Positions 1-8,367 of a stretch of DNA of 64,000 nt are shown here, piece by piece. The stretch's first letter is position 1. Every line of letters starts with the position of its first letter. The stretch is taken from assembly GCA_903642225.1 (NCBI GenBank), contig CAHJWI010000010.1, forward strand, positions 1 to 64,000, read 5' to 3'. Source of the DNA: Acidobacteriaceae bacterium. GTDB taxonomy: Bacteria > Acidobacteriota > Terriglobia > Terriglobales > Acidobacteriaceae. The notes below the pieces were generated by a model. The model was not told the origin of the DNA, did not search any database, and worked only from the letters and a program-made list of their open reading frames with translations. The translations under genes and the position numbers were made by a program.

Positions 1-1045
1 CGTGGAGCGGACGGATGGGCAGAAGCCGCGGCAGAGGTCGTTTGAACGCGTGATCGACGAAATCATCGACCTGCGCCGGAAGGGCTTCCGCTTTATTGCG
101 CTGGCCGACGATAACTTTTACCCGGTAACGCTGACGGACCTGCGGCTGGCGCGCGAGCAGGGCAATGCCGAAAAGGTGGAGAGCCTAATGGCGGTGCGCA
201 ATGAGCGCTTTCTGCTGATGGCAGAGTTGGCCAAGCTACCCAAGGACATGGTGTTCTTCACGCAGATCACAATGGAATCCGCCGAGGATGGCGAATACCT
301 GGACGCCATGCGGAACGCCAACATCAAGGGCGCGCTTGTCGGTGTGGAGGCAGTCACGCCGGAAGGTTTGAAGTCGGTCTATAAGGATTTCAACTACTCG
401 GGCGAGCGGCTGGTGGAGCAGTTGCAGATGTTCCGCAAGCATGGTTTGCACGTGCTGGGCTCGTTCATCTTCGGCCTGCCGTCTGACAAGCCGGCGACGT
501 TTGACGCGACAGTGGAGCTGGCAATGCGGGCAGATGTGACGTTTGCGCAGTTCGTCATGATGACGCCGTTTCCGGGCACCGTGGACTTTGGCCGTTGGGA
601 GAAAGCGCAGTCGGAAAAGCCGGTGATCGAGGCAGTGGACGGCACGCCGCTGACGCGGTACTGGCTCATTCCGTCGGCGGTACGACCAAAAATGTTTACG
701 CCGCACCCGTCGATGGCGGCCAGCGAAATCAGCGAGCGGACGCAGAAGGTGTGGGACCGGTTCTACGAGTTCCCGGCCATCTGGAAGAGGTCCGCGTGCA
801 CGCCCACGCTGCGTGCGCGGGTGGCGTTTGTGATGCTGTCGAAGCTGTACCGGCAGATGTATGCGGGGACCGGCATCTCCACCGACAGTGCGCGCAAGAA
901 AAAGGCAAAAACGTGGGCGCGGTTCACGGCGCGGCAGACGCGGAAGATCTTCCAGGCCAAGCCAATGCCGGAGTTGATGTCACCGGTGTGGGCGCCGCGG
1001 GTCAAGGCACGTCCAACACTGATTCAGCTGAAAGGCACCGAGTAG
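1..1045 (+). CDS. Radical SAM protein, C-terminal part (cut by window edge)
   Basis: The reading frame is open to the left edge, so only the last ~347 residues are present; the GTG at base 2 is not a credible start. The visible part is the second half of a radical SAM TIM barrel: a strand reading FIALADDNFYP, a segment with GALVGVEAVTPEGL and then GLHVLGSFIFGLPSD, the pattern seen in B12-binding-type radical SAM proteins of the BchE/HpnJ-like class. The CxxxCxxC cluster motif and any cobalamin domain would lie upstream of the window. A basic tail (residues ~270-347) follows the barrel. The substrate cannot be told from this part. It is followed 73 bases later by a small membrane protein on the same strand. 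Confidence 0.8.
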   Translation, partial: VERTDGQKPRQRSFERVIDEIIDLRRKGFRFIALADDNFYPVTLTDLRLAREQGNAEKVESLMAVRNERFLLMAELAKLPKDMVFFTQITMESAEDGEYLDAMRNANIKGALVGVEAVTPEGLKSVYKDFNYSGERLVEQLQMFRKHGLHVLGSFIFGLPSDKPATFDATVELAMRADVTFAQFVMMTPFPGTVDFGRWEKAQSEKPVIEAVDGTPLTRYWLIPSAVRPKMFTPHPSMAASEISERTQKVWDRFYEFPAIWKRSACTPTLRARVAFVMLSKLYRQMYAGTGISTDSARKKKAKTWARFTARQTRKIFQAKPMPELMSPVWAPRVKARPTLIQLKGTE

Positions 1046-1118
1046 GCGAGTGCTTGCCTGGTAAGAGAGTCCTGTTCGGCGCACAACCTGTTTGGCTGTG
1101 CCGTTCTCTTAGTGGGGC

Positions 1119-1451
1119 ATGATTCATCTCTTGCTGGTTTGGCTGCTGAGTGCCGTGGCGCTGGTCATCGCGGCCTACGTAATTCCCGACGTGGAGATTG
1201 CCGATTTCAAAACGGCTCTGATCGCCGCGCTCATTATCGGCTTGCTGAATGCGACGATCGGCTTCCTCTTGCGGCTGCTGGCGTTCCCCATCGGATTCTT
1301 TTTGCCGGGGCTTGTATATCTCCTGGTCGACGCGGCGATGATCTTGCTGGCGTCCAAGCTGATGAGCGGGTTTCGCGTGAAGGGTTATGTGCAGGCGCTA
1401 CTTGTGGCGCTCGTGGTCGCCATCGTCAACGTAGTGCTGGGCGCGTTCTGA
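1119..1451 (+). CDS. Phage holin family / DUF360 (YvlD-like) membrane protein
   Basis: This 110-residue protein is almost entirely hydrophobic, with four predicted membrane segments (about residues 2-20, 30-50, 55-78 and 88-108) separated by short turns. Length, four-helix layout and the sequence around IGLLNATIGFLLRLLAFP match the mycobacterial-type four-TMS 'phage holin' family (DUF360/YvlD). In chromosomes these are ordinary small membrane proteins of unknown role and do not imply a prophage; no phage genes lie nearby. The ATG at 1119 is the first start that keeps the first helix whole; the Shine-Dalgarno is weak (GTGGGG just before it). Confidence 0.8.
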   Translation: MIHLLLVWLLSAVALVIAAYVIPDVEIADFKTALIAALIIGLLNATIGFLLRLLAFPIGFFLPGLVYLLVDAAMILLASKLMSGFRVKGYVQALLVALVVAIVNVVLGAF

Positions 1452-1512
1452 CCTCTCGGACGTTAGTCTCTCCATTGTTAGGCTTCCCATAGGCGGTTGA
1501 TACCCTGAAGAC

Positions 1513-3267
1513 ATGATGGAGACAGACAAGCCCGCGGCGCCTACGCTGGGCGAGGATGTGCGGACTTCTGCCCCTGGGCCGTCCGCGAGCGCAACCGACT
1601 CCGCGGGGCCCGCCGCGCCGGCTGCCGCGCCCCTGCCGAAACCGGTTGAGACACCCAGGACGGCGACAGATGGATTTGCGCCACTGCGGATTCAGCTGTT
1701 TCGGGATCGGTGGATTGCGAGCACAGTAAGCGGTCTCGGCACGTGGATGCAGGACACTGCCGGCACGTGGCTGATGACTGCCCTGACCGGAAGACCCCTG
1801 CTGATTGCGCTGATGCAGACGGCGGCAAGTGCGCCGGTGCTGGTCTTTGGGCTGTTCGCAGGGGCAACCGCGGATATCTTTGAGCGGCGGCGGCTGCTGA
1901 TTTTCTGGCAGGCGTGGCAAATGGTGGCCGTTGCATTGATGGCTGTGCTGTGTCTCTTCGGCATGATCGGCCCGGTGACGCTGCTGCTGTTGACAGCGCT
2001 GATGAACATCGGCAGCGCGATGAACAACCCGGCATGGCAGGCAATTGTGCCGGAGCTTGTGCCGCGCAGCGAATTGCCGAACGCGGTGAGTCTTGCCGCT
2101 GCCAGCAACAATCTTGCGCGTGCCGTGGGGCCGGCGTTGGGCGGCCTCATGGTGGCCGCCTTCGTAAAGGCGAGCACAGGCGCAGGGTGGGTGTTCGCGC
2201 TGAACGCCGGGTCGTTCGCCGCCGTGATCTGGGTACTGTACGTATGGAAGCGCAAGCCGCTGTTCAAGAGTGCGCTCCCGGCTGAGCGGATCATGGGTTC
2301 AGTGGAAACGGGTCTGCGATACCTGCGGTACGCGCCCGTACTGCAGGCGGTCTTTCTGCGTGCATTTCTGTTTACCTTTTCGGTGGCGGCGGTCTGGAGC
2401 CTGCTGGCTGTTGTGGCTGCGAAGCACCTGCACTCGGGTGCGCTGGGGTACGGAATTTTGAACGGCAGCATGGGCCTGGGTGCCGTGATTGCCGCCGTTC
2501 TGCTGGCAAAGGTGCGCGCTAGCTTTACGGCCGACCAGATACTGGCGGCGAGCAGCGTGCAGTACATCGCCACATTGCTCGTGCTGGCGTTTGCGCGGCA
2601 GACGTGGCCAATCATCCTGTTCCTGATTGCGGGCGGGTTTGCGTGGACCTCCACGATGAGCACATTGAACGTGAGCGTGCAGCTAAACGCGCCGGGATGG
2701 GTGCAGGCGCGTGCGCTCGGCATGTACCAGATGGTCTTCCAGGGTGGGCTTGCACTGGGTTCCATTCTGTGGGGATACGTCGCGGAGCATACCTCTGCAA
2801 AGATCGCACTGTGCAGCAGCGCTGCGCTGATGGCGTGTGCGCTGCCGCTAACGTTGCGGCTGCATGTGCTGCGGGGCGCTCTGCCGGACCTGTCGCCGTA
2901 CCAGTTCAAGCGGCCGGTGCCGCACCTTGAGCTGGAGCCCCAACCCGAGGACGGGCCCGTGCGAATCCTGATCGACTACACGGTCCCGGTAGAGCAGTAC
3001 GGCGACTTTGTACACGCCATTCACAAGCTGCGGGATGTGCGGCTAAGGAGCGGCGCAATCCGGTGGGGCGTGTTTCGCGACGGGCAAAACCCGGAGAGGC
3101 TTGAGGAAAGTTTTGTCATGGAAAGCTGGCTGGAGTACCTGCGCAGCCGGGAGCGGATGACCACGGCGGATAGCGAGCTGCTGGGGCAGGTGCGTGGCAT
3201 GCACAAGGGCGACGATCTGCCCCGCGTCACGCACCAGGTGTATGCCAAGGAAGTGAACGAGCCTTAA
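1513..3267 (+). CDS. MFS transporter (MFS_3/EntS-like) with C-terminal monooxygenase-like domain
   Basis: The protein has 584 residues. Residues 1-55 are a proline/alanine-rich cytoplasmic leader. Residues ~56-465 hold about 12 membrane helices with the MFS_3 pattern (FRDRWIASTVSGLGTWMQDTA in two pieces, then SAMNNPAWQAIVPELVPR and NAVSLAAASNNLARAVGPALGG), as in EntS-like drug/siderophore exporters. The last ~110 residues (about 475-584) are soluble and resemble the dimeric alpha/beta barrel tail found in longer MFS_3 proteins (VRILIDYTVPVEQYGDFV, then RSGAIRWGVFRDG). It is a proton-driven exporter of unknown substrate in the inner membrane. The ATG at 1513 begins MMETD. It stands alone between two small membrane protein genes. 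Confidence 0.85.
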   Translation: MMETDKPAAPTLGEDVRTSAPGPSASATDSAGPAAPAAAPLPKPVETPRTATDGFAPLRIQLFRDRWIASTVSGLGTWMQDTAGTWLMTALTGRPLLIALMQTAASAPVLVFGLFAGATADIFERRRLLIFWQAWQMVAVALMAVLCLFGMIGPVTLLLLTALMNIGSAMNNPAWQAIVPELVPRSELPNAVSLAAASNNLARAVGPALGGLMVAAFVKASTGAGWVFALNAGSFAAVIWVLYVWKRKPLFKSALPAERIMGSVETGLRYLRYAPVLQAVFLRAFLFTFSVAAVWSLLAVVAAKHLHSGALGYGILNGSMGLGAVIAAVLLAKVRASFTADQILAASSVQYIATLLVLAFARQTWPIILFLIAGGFAWTSTMSTLNVSVQLNAPGWVQARALGMYQMVFQGGLALGSILWGYVAEHTSAKIALCSSAALMACALPLTLRLHVLRGALPDLSPYQFKRPVPHLELEPQPEDGPVRILIDYTVPVEQYGDFVHAIHKLRDVRLRSGAIRWGVFRDGQNPERLEESFVMESWLEYLRSRERMTTADSELLGQVRGMHKGDDLPRVTHQVYAKEVNEP

Positions 3268-3299
3268 GGCTTAAGGCGTGTCTGCTAACATAGCGCGCT

Positions 3300-3683
3300 A
3301 TGGAAAAACCAGTTTTGCCCTCGCGCTCACCGCGCGCTGTGGTGATCTCTTGCTTTCTTGCTGCCCTGCTGTCCATAGTTGTGGCGACCCTGCTGAGGGC
3401 GCATCCACAGAACGAGATTTGGGCGCAACGCTACCTTCTGGTTGGATACCGCCATGGCTATGTCTTTGTGGCGGTGCTGGTTGCTGTGGTGTTCTGCGCG
3501 GTGGTGTTGATGTGGAAAGACCAACGCTTCGCAACGGTCTTTCAGCCGCGTCCGCTGGTGCCGGGACGTCCGGACTGGGGGTGGTTTCCTGTGCCGTTTT
3601 TACACGAGATTGCGGCACAGTACACACCGGATGCAACGACCTACCCGGGCGTGATTGTGTGGCGTAGAAAACCCGGAGTGTGA
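3300..3683 (+). CDS. Small two-helix membrane protein, unknown
   Basis: I do not recognise this 127-residue protein. It has a positively charged start (MEKPVLPSRSPR), a membrane segment at about residues 14-33, a second at about 52-71, and a soluble C-terminal part rich in proline and aromatic residues (GRPDWGWFPVPFLHEIAAQY) that ends in a basic tail. The topology would put both ends on the same side of the membrane. It lies 32 bases after the MFS gene on the same strand and may be co-transcribed. No catalytic motif is visible. The 212 bases that follow hold no convincing gene. Confidence 0.6.
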   Translation: MEKPVLPSRSPRAVVISCFLAALLSIVVATLLRAHPQNEIWAQRYLLVGYRHGYVFVAVLVAVVFCAVVLMWKDQRFATVFQPRPLVPGRPDWGWFPVPFLHEIAAQYTPDATTYPGVIVWRRKPGV

Positions 3684-3895
3684 GTGGCTGGCGTCCGCAC
3701 AGCTCACTCGGCGAGCCGCACAATTCCCTTTCCTTATATCTCCTCGCGCCTCCGAAACCAACGTCGGCGGCATACAAACGTAAGGCATCGGGGGACATTC
3801 ACAGCAGCATGATGCTCCATTCACCCTCCGTTCATGCTCCCCTGCGACTCTGGCGATGTCCCGCTCGATAGTGTCACGTCTCCTGGAGAAGATTC

Positions 3896-5995
3896 ATGTC
3901 CCTGATGTTGCGCACCCAGCGCAAAATTTCGCGCGCTCACCGTGCTGCCGCCGCTGTAACGCTTGCAGCCGTTGCTCTGGCCACCATCGCATGCGGTCGC
4001 ACCGCGCTGCCGGTCGTTAACTTTGCCGTTCCACAGCACAACAGGACCATCGTTTTTGTGTGGGATGGCCTGCGTCCCGACTCTGTGGATCCGGTGCTCA
4101 CACCGACCCTGTACGCGATGAGCCAGCAGGGCACCACCTTCAGCGACAATCACTCCACCTATCCCACGTACACCATGGCGAACGGCGGTGCCTTTGCCAC
4201 GGGCGGAACCATTGGTACAACAGGGTTCAACGGCAACAACACCTATGCCGGCCCTTCCACGAACAGCCTCACCGGAACAGCGCTGAAGCCTGCCTCAGGG
4301 AACAGCTCGGCCGGAACCAAGGTGGACTTCACGCAGCCGCAATTTACCGAAGACTGGGGCATTCTCGACGATCTGAACGCGTATTACACGACTAACTACA
4401 GCCAGCAGCTACTGGCCGTTCCGACGCTCTTCCAGACCGCGCAGGCGGCAGGGTATACCACGGCGGCGGTCGGTAAAAGCGGGCCGGCTTACCTGCAGGA
4501 TTTTCTGCGGGGCGGCCTGATTGTAGACGAAAACACGGTTTGGCCCGCAAGCCTGGTCAAAGAGCTGCAAACGGCCGGGGTTGCGCTTCCTGCCAACACG
4601 CCGTTCATGTACACAGCAGGCACGGTAACGCTGAGCAGCACCAACGGCACGCCCACACTGGCGGGCAGCAAGACGCTGCTCGCGGACAAGGCAACCTCAG
4701 ACCCGACCAGCACCGCCGGTACACGTCAAGGCAATGCCAACCAGTACCTTGCCGACATTTTCACCAACAACATCCTAAAAAATCATTCGCCCAACCTGTC
4801 GGTATTCTGGCTGCGCAATCCGGATGCGACCGAGCATGACTACGGCCCCGGCACCATGAACCACAACAGCGCACTCGCCGCGCAGGATGCGATTCTTGCG
4901 CAGGTGATTGCAGCGCTCAAGGCGACCAACCAGTACGCAGGCACGAACATCATTGTGGTGTCCGATCACGCGCACAGCTCCGTGTCTGGCCCCCAGGCAC
5001 TCTTTCCACTTCGCCAGATTGCTACGAACCCTACTGGTGGCGCGAACATCGTGGACTTGTCGAAGTCGGGCAGCGGCTACTCCGTCAGCGGCTATGTGCG
5101 CGGCGCAGACCTGCTGACGCGTGCAGGCTTCCACGCCTATGACGGCAATGGCTGCATCAACGAGCCGGTGCTGAACGGCATCACCGCCGCCGGCACGCCG
5201 GTGTACCCGGTGAAGGTCGATGCAACGGGTTCGGTGTGCGGCACGGCTGGCGCCACTTATACGACAGCGTCGTTCAAAGCTCCGGCGTCTCTGCCTTCCG
5301 ATGCCATCGTGCTGGTGACACCAGGCGGGTCAGAGATGTACTTCGTGCCCAGCCATGATGCAGCGCTGGTAAAGAAGCTGGTCAGCTTTTTGCAGGCGCG
5401 TCAGGAGTACGGGCCCATCTTTGTCGATCAGCAGTACGGCTCCATTCCTGGCACGTTCAATGCTTCCCAGGCCAAACTGCAGAACGTCTCCGCACGCAAT
5501 CCGGACGTGATCGTGAGCATGAACTTCGACGAGACACAGTCGGTGTCGAACAAGATCGGCACGACGTTCAATAACTCCGCCGGCAACCGCGGCATGCACG
5601 GCTCCTTCTCGCCGATCGATGTCCACAACACGCTGATTGCGGCGGGCCCCGACTTCAAGGTGGGCTATGTGGATGCACTGCCGACAGGCAACATTGATGT
5701 AGCACCTACGGTTGCCTACCTGCTGGGCCTGTCCATGCCGCAGGCAGACGGTCGGCTGCTGCTGGAAGCGTTGACCACAACCAAAAACGCCTCGGGTTAC
5801 AGCGTAGCCACCGGCACGGTCTCCTCGTCGTCGGTCTCGGGCGTACCGTTTCAGGCGCTTACCGATCCCACCGGCGCCACGCTGGACACAACATTGCAGG
5901 GCTTGTACAGCGCTGTAATGCGCACCAAGACGCTCACCGACCTGAACGGCAAAACGTACGTCTACTACGATTCCGTCAAGGTGTCTCGCCAGTAA
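3896..5995 (+). CDS. Secreted alkaline-phosphatase-superfamily phosphodiesterase (nucleotide pyrophosphatase type)
   Basis: The protein has 699 residues. An export signal covers residues ~1-33 and ends in a cysteine (LATIAC), so it could be a lipoprotein, though the lipobox is imperfect. The type I phosphodiesterase/nucleotide pyrophosphatase metal sites are easy to see: D57 in VWDGLRPD, a nucleophile threonine near 93 in YPTYTMAN, PDATEHDYGPGT and VSDHAHSS in the middle, and a late histidine in RGMHGSFSP. It probably cleaves phosphodiesters or pyrophosphates in the periplasm or at the surface; the substrate is unknown. GGAGA precedes the ATG at a good distance. The stop overlaps the next start (TAATG), so the two genes are translationally coupled. 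It is longer than typical family members because of an inserted region (~residues 115-270). Confidence 0.85.
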   Translation: MSLMLRTQRKISRAHRAAAAVTLAAVALATIACGRTALPVVNFAVPQHNRTIVFVWDGLRPDSVDPVLTPTLYAMSQQGTTFSDNHSTYPTYTMANGGAFATGGTIGTTGFNGNNTYAGPSTNSLTGTALKPASGNSSAGTKVDFTQPQFTEDWGILDDLNAYYTTNYSQQLLAVPTLFQTAQAAGYTTAAVGKSGPAYLQDFLRGGLIVDENTVWPASLVKELQTAGVALPANTPFMYTAGTVTLSSTNGTPTLAGSKTLLADKATSDPTSTAGTRQGNANQYLADIFTNNILKNHSPNLSVFWLRNPDATEHDYGPGTMNHNSALAAQDAILAQVIAALKATNQYAGTNIIVVSDHAHSSVSGPQALFPLRQIATNPTGGANIVDLSKSGSGYSVSGYVRGADLLTRAGFHAYDGNGCINEPVLNGITAAGTPVYPVKVDATGSVCGTAGATYTTASFKAPASLPSDAIVLVTPGGSEMYFVPSHDAALVKKLVSFLQARQEYGPIFVDQQYGSIPGTFNASQAKLQNVSARNPDVIVSMNFDETQSVSNKIGTTFNNSAGNRGMHGSFSPIDVHNTLIAAGPDFKVGYVDALPTGNIDVAPTVAYLLGLSMPQADGRLLLEALTTTKNASGYSVATGTVSSSSVSGVPFQALTDPTGATLDTTLQGLYSAVMRTKTLTDLNGKTYVYYDSVKVSRQ

Positions 5996-6735
5996 TGTCC
6001 AGGGCCCGTCACATGCCTGCCATAGCTGCTATCGTAGCCGGCATCGTAGTCGCTTTATCGGCTCCGGCACAGCACACCGGCGCTAATGGCTCCTCCGTCC
6101 ACCGTGCGATCTCTGCTGATTTGTTAACCGATTGGGACAGCGCCTTCGCTGATCGCAGTGGGAAAACACCTGTGCACTTTGTGGCCAGCTACGTGGATGG
6201 GCATGGGCAAACACATCGGCTGGAAGAGTGGCGCATCGACGTCATGCATCTTCGGCGAGTAACGGATGCCCGCATTGATCTGCATGCCGACGCTGTAGGC
6301 CACGCACTGTCAGGCCAGCCACGGGACTACGTGTGGCAGGTATTGGACCTGAAGACCAAAATCGATCATCGCGTGTCGACGCAGGGCATGCTCCGTCTCG
6401 GCATGCTGTACAGCTACTACGATATGGCACACGGCCTGAGTCGACCTGCCGGAGAGGTGACCGTGCATGCCATGCCGGATCGTGGGGCTTCCGACTGGCA
6501 CGGCCGGCACACCGCCTGGTTCCAGATTGATGCAGTCGGTCAACCGTCCTTACGTGTGTGCTGGCTGCCAGGTGCAGGCGTGCCGCTACGCATTGATAGG
6601 CAAGCCGCAATTGGATGGGAGACGACCTTTACATTGCAGCTTCTTGAGACGCGGCCCATTCCAGCGGCTGTTTTCGCAGTGGATACGGCTGCCTTCCACG
6701 TTCGGGACGTGGACGAAGCGTCAGCGGAGGATTAG
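5995..6735 (+). CDS. Secreted protein of unknown function, coupled to the phosphodiesterase
   Basis: The protein has 246 residues with an N-terminal signal peptide (about residues 1-27, cut near ALSAPAQHTG). The mature part is mixed alpha/beta with no recognisable catalytic motif; segments such as GQPRDYVWQVLDLKTK and TQGMLRLGMLYSYYDMA may be conserved in relatives. Its ATG overlaps the stop of the upstream phosphodiesterase by one base, so both should be made together and exported together, perhaps acting on the same substrate. Codon usage matches the neighbours. Just after its stop there is a hairpin and the decayed tail of a TonB-like protein. Confidence 0.6.
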   Translation: MSRARHMPAIAAIVAGIVVALSAPAQHTGANGSSVHRAISADLLTDWDSAFADRSGKTPVHFVASYVDGHGQTHRLEEWRIDVMHLRRVTDARIDLHADAVGHALSGQPRDYVWQVLDLKTKIDHRVSTQGMLRLGMLYSYYDMAHGLSRPAGEVTVHAMPDRGASDWHGRHTAWFQIDAVGQPSLRVCWLPGAGVPLRIDRQAAIGWETTFTLQLLETRPIPAAVFAVDTAAFHVRDVDEASAED

Positions 6736-6765
6736 GCGGCAGAACTCCTCTTGATCCGCTTCTTT

Positions 6766-6787
6766 GCGATACATTGGTGCGTATCGC
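6766..6787. terminator. Hairpin downstream of the secreted orphan gene
   Basis: GCGATAC and GTATCGC form a perfect 7-bp stem around an 8-base loop, 31 bases after the stop of the plus-strand gene ending at 6735 and before the convergent glycogen synthase gene. There is no T tract, so it may be a factor-dependent or processing hairpin, or simply an inverted repeat. Confidence 0.3.
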
Positions 6788-6929
6788 AGGGAGACTTCGA
6801 GTGATCCGTTCGTTGCTGGCGCGGCCTCGTGTTGAGCACCTTGAATTGATCGCCGCTCCGGCAGCATCGTTAGCTCATGCATCGCTGGACGCGGTGAAGC
6901 AATGGAAAATCCACACCCTACATGACTAA
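6780..6929 (+). pseudogene. Remnant of a TonB C-terminal-domain protein
   Basis: One plus-strand frame, ending at the TAA at 6927-6929, reads RVEHLELIAAPAASLAHASL and then DAVKQWKIHTLHD. This resembles the last part of the TonB C-terminal domain common in acidobacterial energy transducers, in which a [LV]-[IV]-x-[GA]-P element is followed by ALDAV[KR]QW[KR]. The final strands of the domain are missing, no credible start or upstream domain is present, and the frame overlaps a hairpin. I read it as a decayed gene tail. It could instead be a chance match, or the 3' end of a short expressed protein starting at the GTG at 6801 (42 residues). Confidence 0.4.
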
Positions 6930-7024
6930 CGGTGAGCCGCGCTGGAAGTGAAGTCTACTGTCACCGTGGATTTACCAGGCGAAGATCCGTGCCTCGCTGG
7001 GAGCTGGAACTGTGTTGCACTGTT

Positions 7025-8242
7025 CTAACCCTTTCTGCCGGCAATGAGGTCCCCATAAAGCTTGAGGGTCTGTTTGGCAATGGCGGACCAGGCGAACCTT
7101 GCTTCGACGCGCAGCCGGCCGGCTTCGCCGAACGCTTTAGCTTTTGCGGGATCAGCGAGGAGGATATTGAGTTTTTCTCCGAGGTCTTTCGCGAACTGTT
7201 CGGGATCCGAAGGAAACTTGGTCGTGGGGTCCTGATGAAAAGGGACAAGGTAGCCGGTTTCGCCTTCGACAACGACCTCAAGAATCCCCCCAGTGGCCGA
7301 GGCGACCACCGGTGCCTTGCAGGCCATGGCTTCAAGGTTGATGATCCCGAAGGGCTCATACACGGAGGGGCAGCAAAAAACGGCGCAGTTCGAGTAGAAC
7401 TGGATGGCTTCCACCTTGGTGATCATGTGGTCGATCCAGGTGACGAGGGGGTTGCGGGCTTTGGCCTTGGCGACAAGGTCGCGCATCTCCTGCTCGATCT
7501 CCGGTGTGTCTGGCGCACCGGCGCAGAGCACGACCTGGGTGCCTTCCGGCAGGTACTGCAGGGCGTCAACGAGGTGGGTGACACCTTTCTGCCGAGTAAT
7601 GCGGCCGACGAACAGGACGTAAGGAATTGCCGGATCGATCCCGTATTTCAGAAGGGCATCGGTGTCGCTCGTCTTCTGGTACTCGGCAAGATCGATACCG
7701 TTGTAGATGACGTGGATTTTGCCCGCGTCGATTTCGGGGTAGGCCTCTAGAATGTCAGCCTTGGTGCCCTCAGAGACCGCGACGACGGCGTCCGCTGCGT
7801 CAATGGCAGTGCGCTCCATCCAGCTGGACATGGCATAGCCGCTGCCAAGCTGCTCGGCCTTCCAGGCACGCAGGGGTTCCAGCGAGTGAGTGGTGAGGAC
7901 GAAGGGGATGTTGTAAAGCTTCTGCGCAAGGAAGCCGGCCATGCTGACGTACCAGGTATGCGTATGAACGACGTCAATACCAGGCAAGTCTTTTACTTGG
8001 CTGAGATTAAGGCTCATAGCTTCAAGCGCTGTTTTGAATTTACCGGTGCAACCATCTGAAATTTCGGACCATGCCTGCTGGCCGAAGACGGCTGGATTTG
8101 TGTCTGGCGACTGCTGCTCGCCCCAGCAGTAAACCGAGACCTCAGCGAGTTTTGCAAGTTCCTTGCTGAGATATTCAACGTGAACACCGGCGCCACCGTA
8201 GACGTGAGGGGGATACTCGCGGGTCATGAGGGCAATGCGCAT
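7025..8242 (-). CDS. glgA: Glycogen synthase / maltose-1-phosphate synthase (GT4, GlgA-GlgM type)
   Basis: The protein has 405 residues with the GT-B fold of family GT4. The N-terminal sugar-nucleotide loop is PPHVYGGAGVHVEYL rather than the KTGGL of GT5 glycogen synthases, which places it in the corynebacterial/actinobacterial GlgA group (TIGR02149). HTHTWY lies in the N-domain; GRITRQKGV and EPFGIINLEAMA are the phosphate-binding and E-x7-E elements of the C-domain. Relatives use ADP-glucose, either to extend glycogen or to make maltose-1-phosphate (GlgM) for the GlgE pathway; the sequence alone does not decide. It starts at an ATG (MRIALMTREYPP) and lies downstream of the DUF892 gene, separated by a terminator-like hairpin. 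Confidence 0.85.
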   Translation of the reverse strand: MRIALMTREYPPHVYGGAGVHVEYLSKELAKLAEVSVYCWGEQQSPDTNPAVFGQQAWSEISDGCTGKFKTALEAMSLNLSQVKDLPGIDVVHTHTWYVSMAGFLAQKLYNIPFVLTTHSLEPLRAWKAEQLGSGYAMSSWMERTAIDAADAVVAVSEGTKADILEAYPEIDAGKIHVIYNGIDLAEYQKTSDTDALLKYGIDPAIPYVLFVGRITRQKGVTHLVDALQYLPEGTQVVLCAGAPDTPEIEQEMRDLVAKAKARNPLVTWIDHMITKVEAIQFYSNCAVFCCPSVYEPFGIINLEAMACKAPVVASATGGILEVVVEGETGYLVPFHQDPTTKFPSDPEQFAKDLGEKLNILLADPAKAKAFGEAGRLRVEARFAWSAIAKQTLKLYGDLIAGRKG

Positions 8243-8318
8243 TCGAGGGTCACCTTTGAACTGAAGTCGTCGGGGATAGCATACCGGCTCTGGACGAAGG
8301 TGGGAAAGGCGCAGGAAA

Positions 8319-8340
8319 GGCGGACCTCTTCAGGCCCGCC
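8319..8340 (-). terminator. Rho-independent-type terminator after the DUF892 gene
   Basis: On the minus strand a 9-bp stem (GGCGGGCCT / AGGTCCGCC, one G-U pair) closes a GAAG tetraloop and is followed by TTTCC. It begins 27 bases past the stop of the DUF892 gene and ends before the glycogen synthase start. The T tract is short. Confidence 0.55.
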
Positions 8341-8367
8341 CCGCTGTGCAACATGCTGGTGGTGCGG

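Noticed and set aside
1119-1451. Holin-like gene as a sign of a prophage
   Set aside because: This family is common on chromosomes and no phage genes, integrase or attachment sites are nearby.
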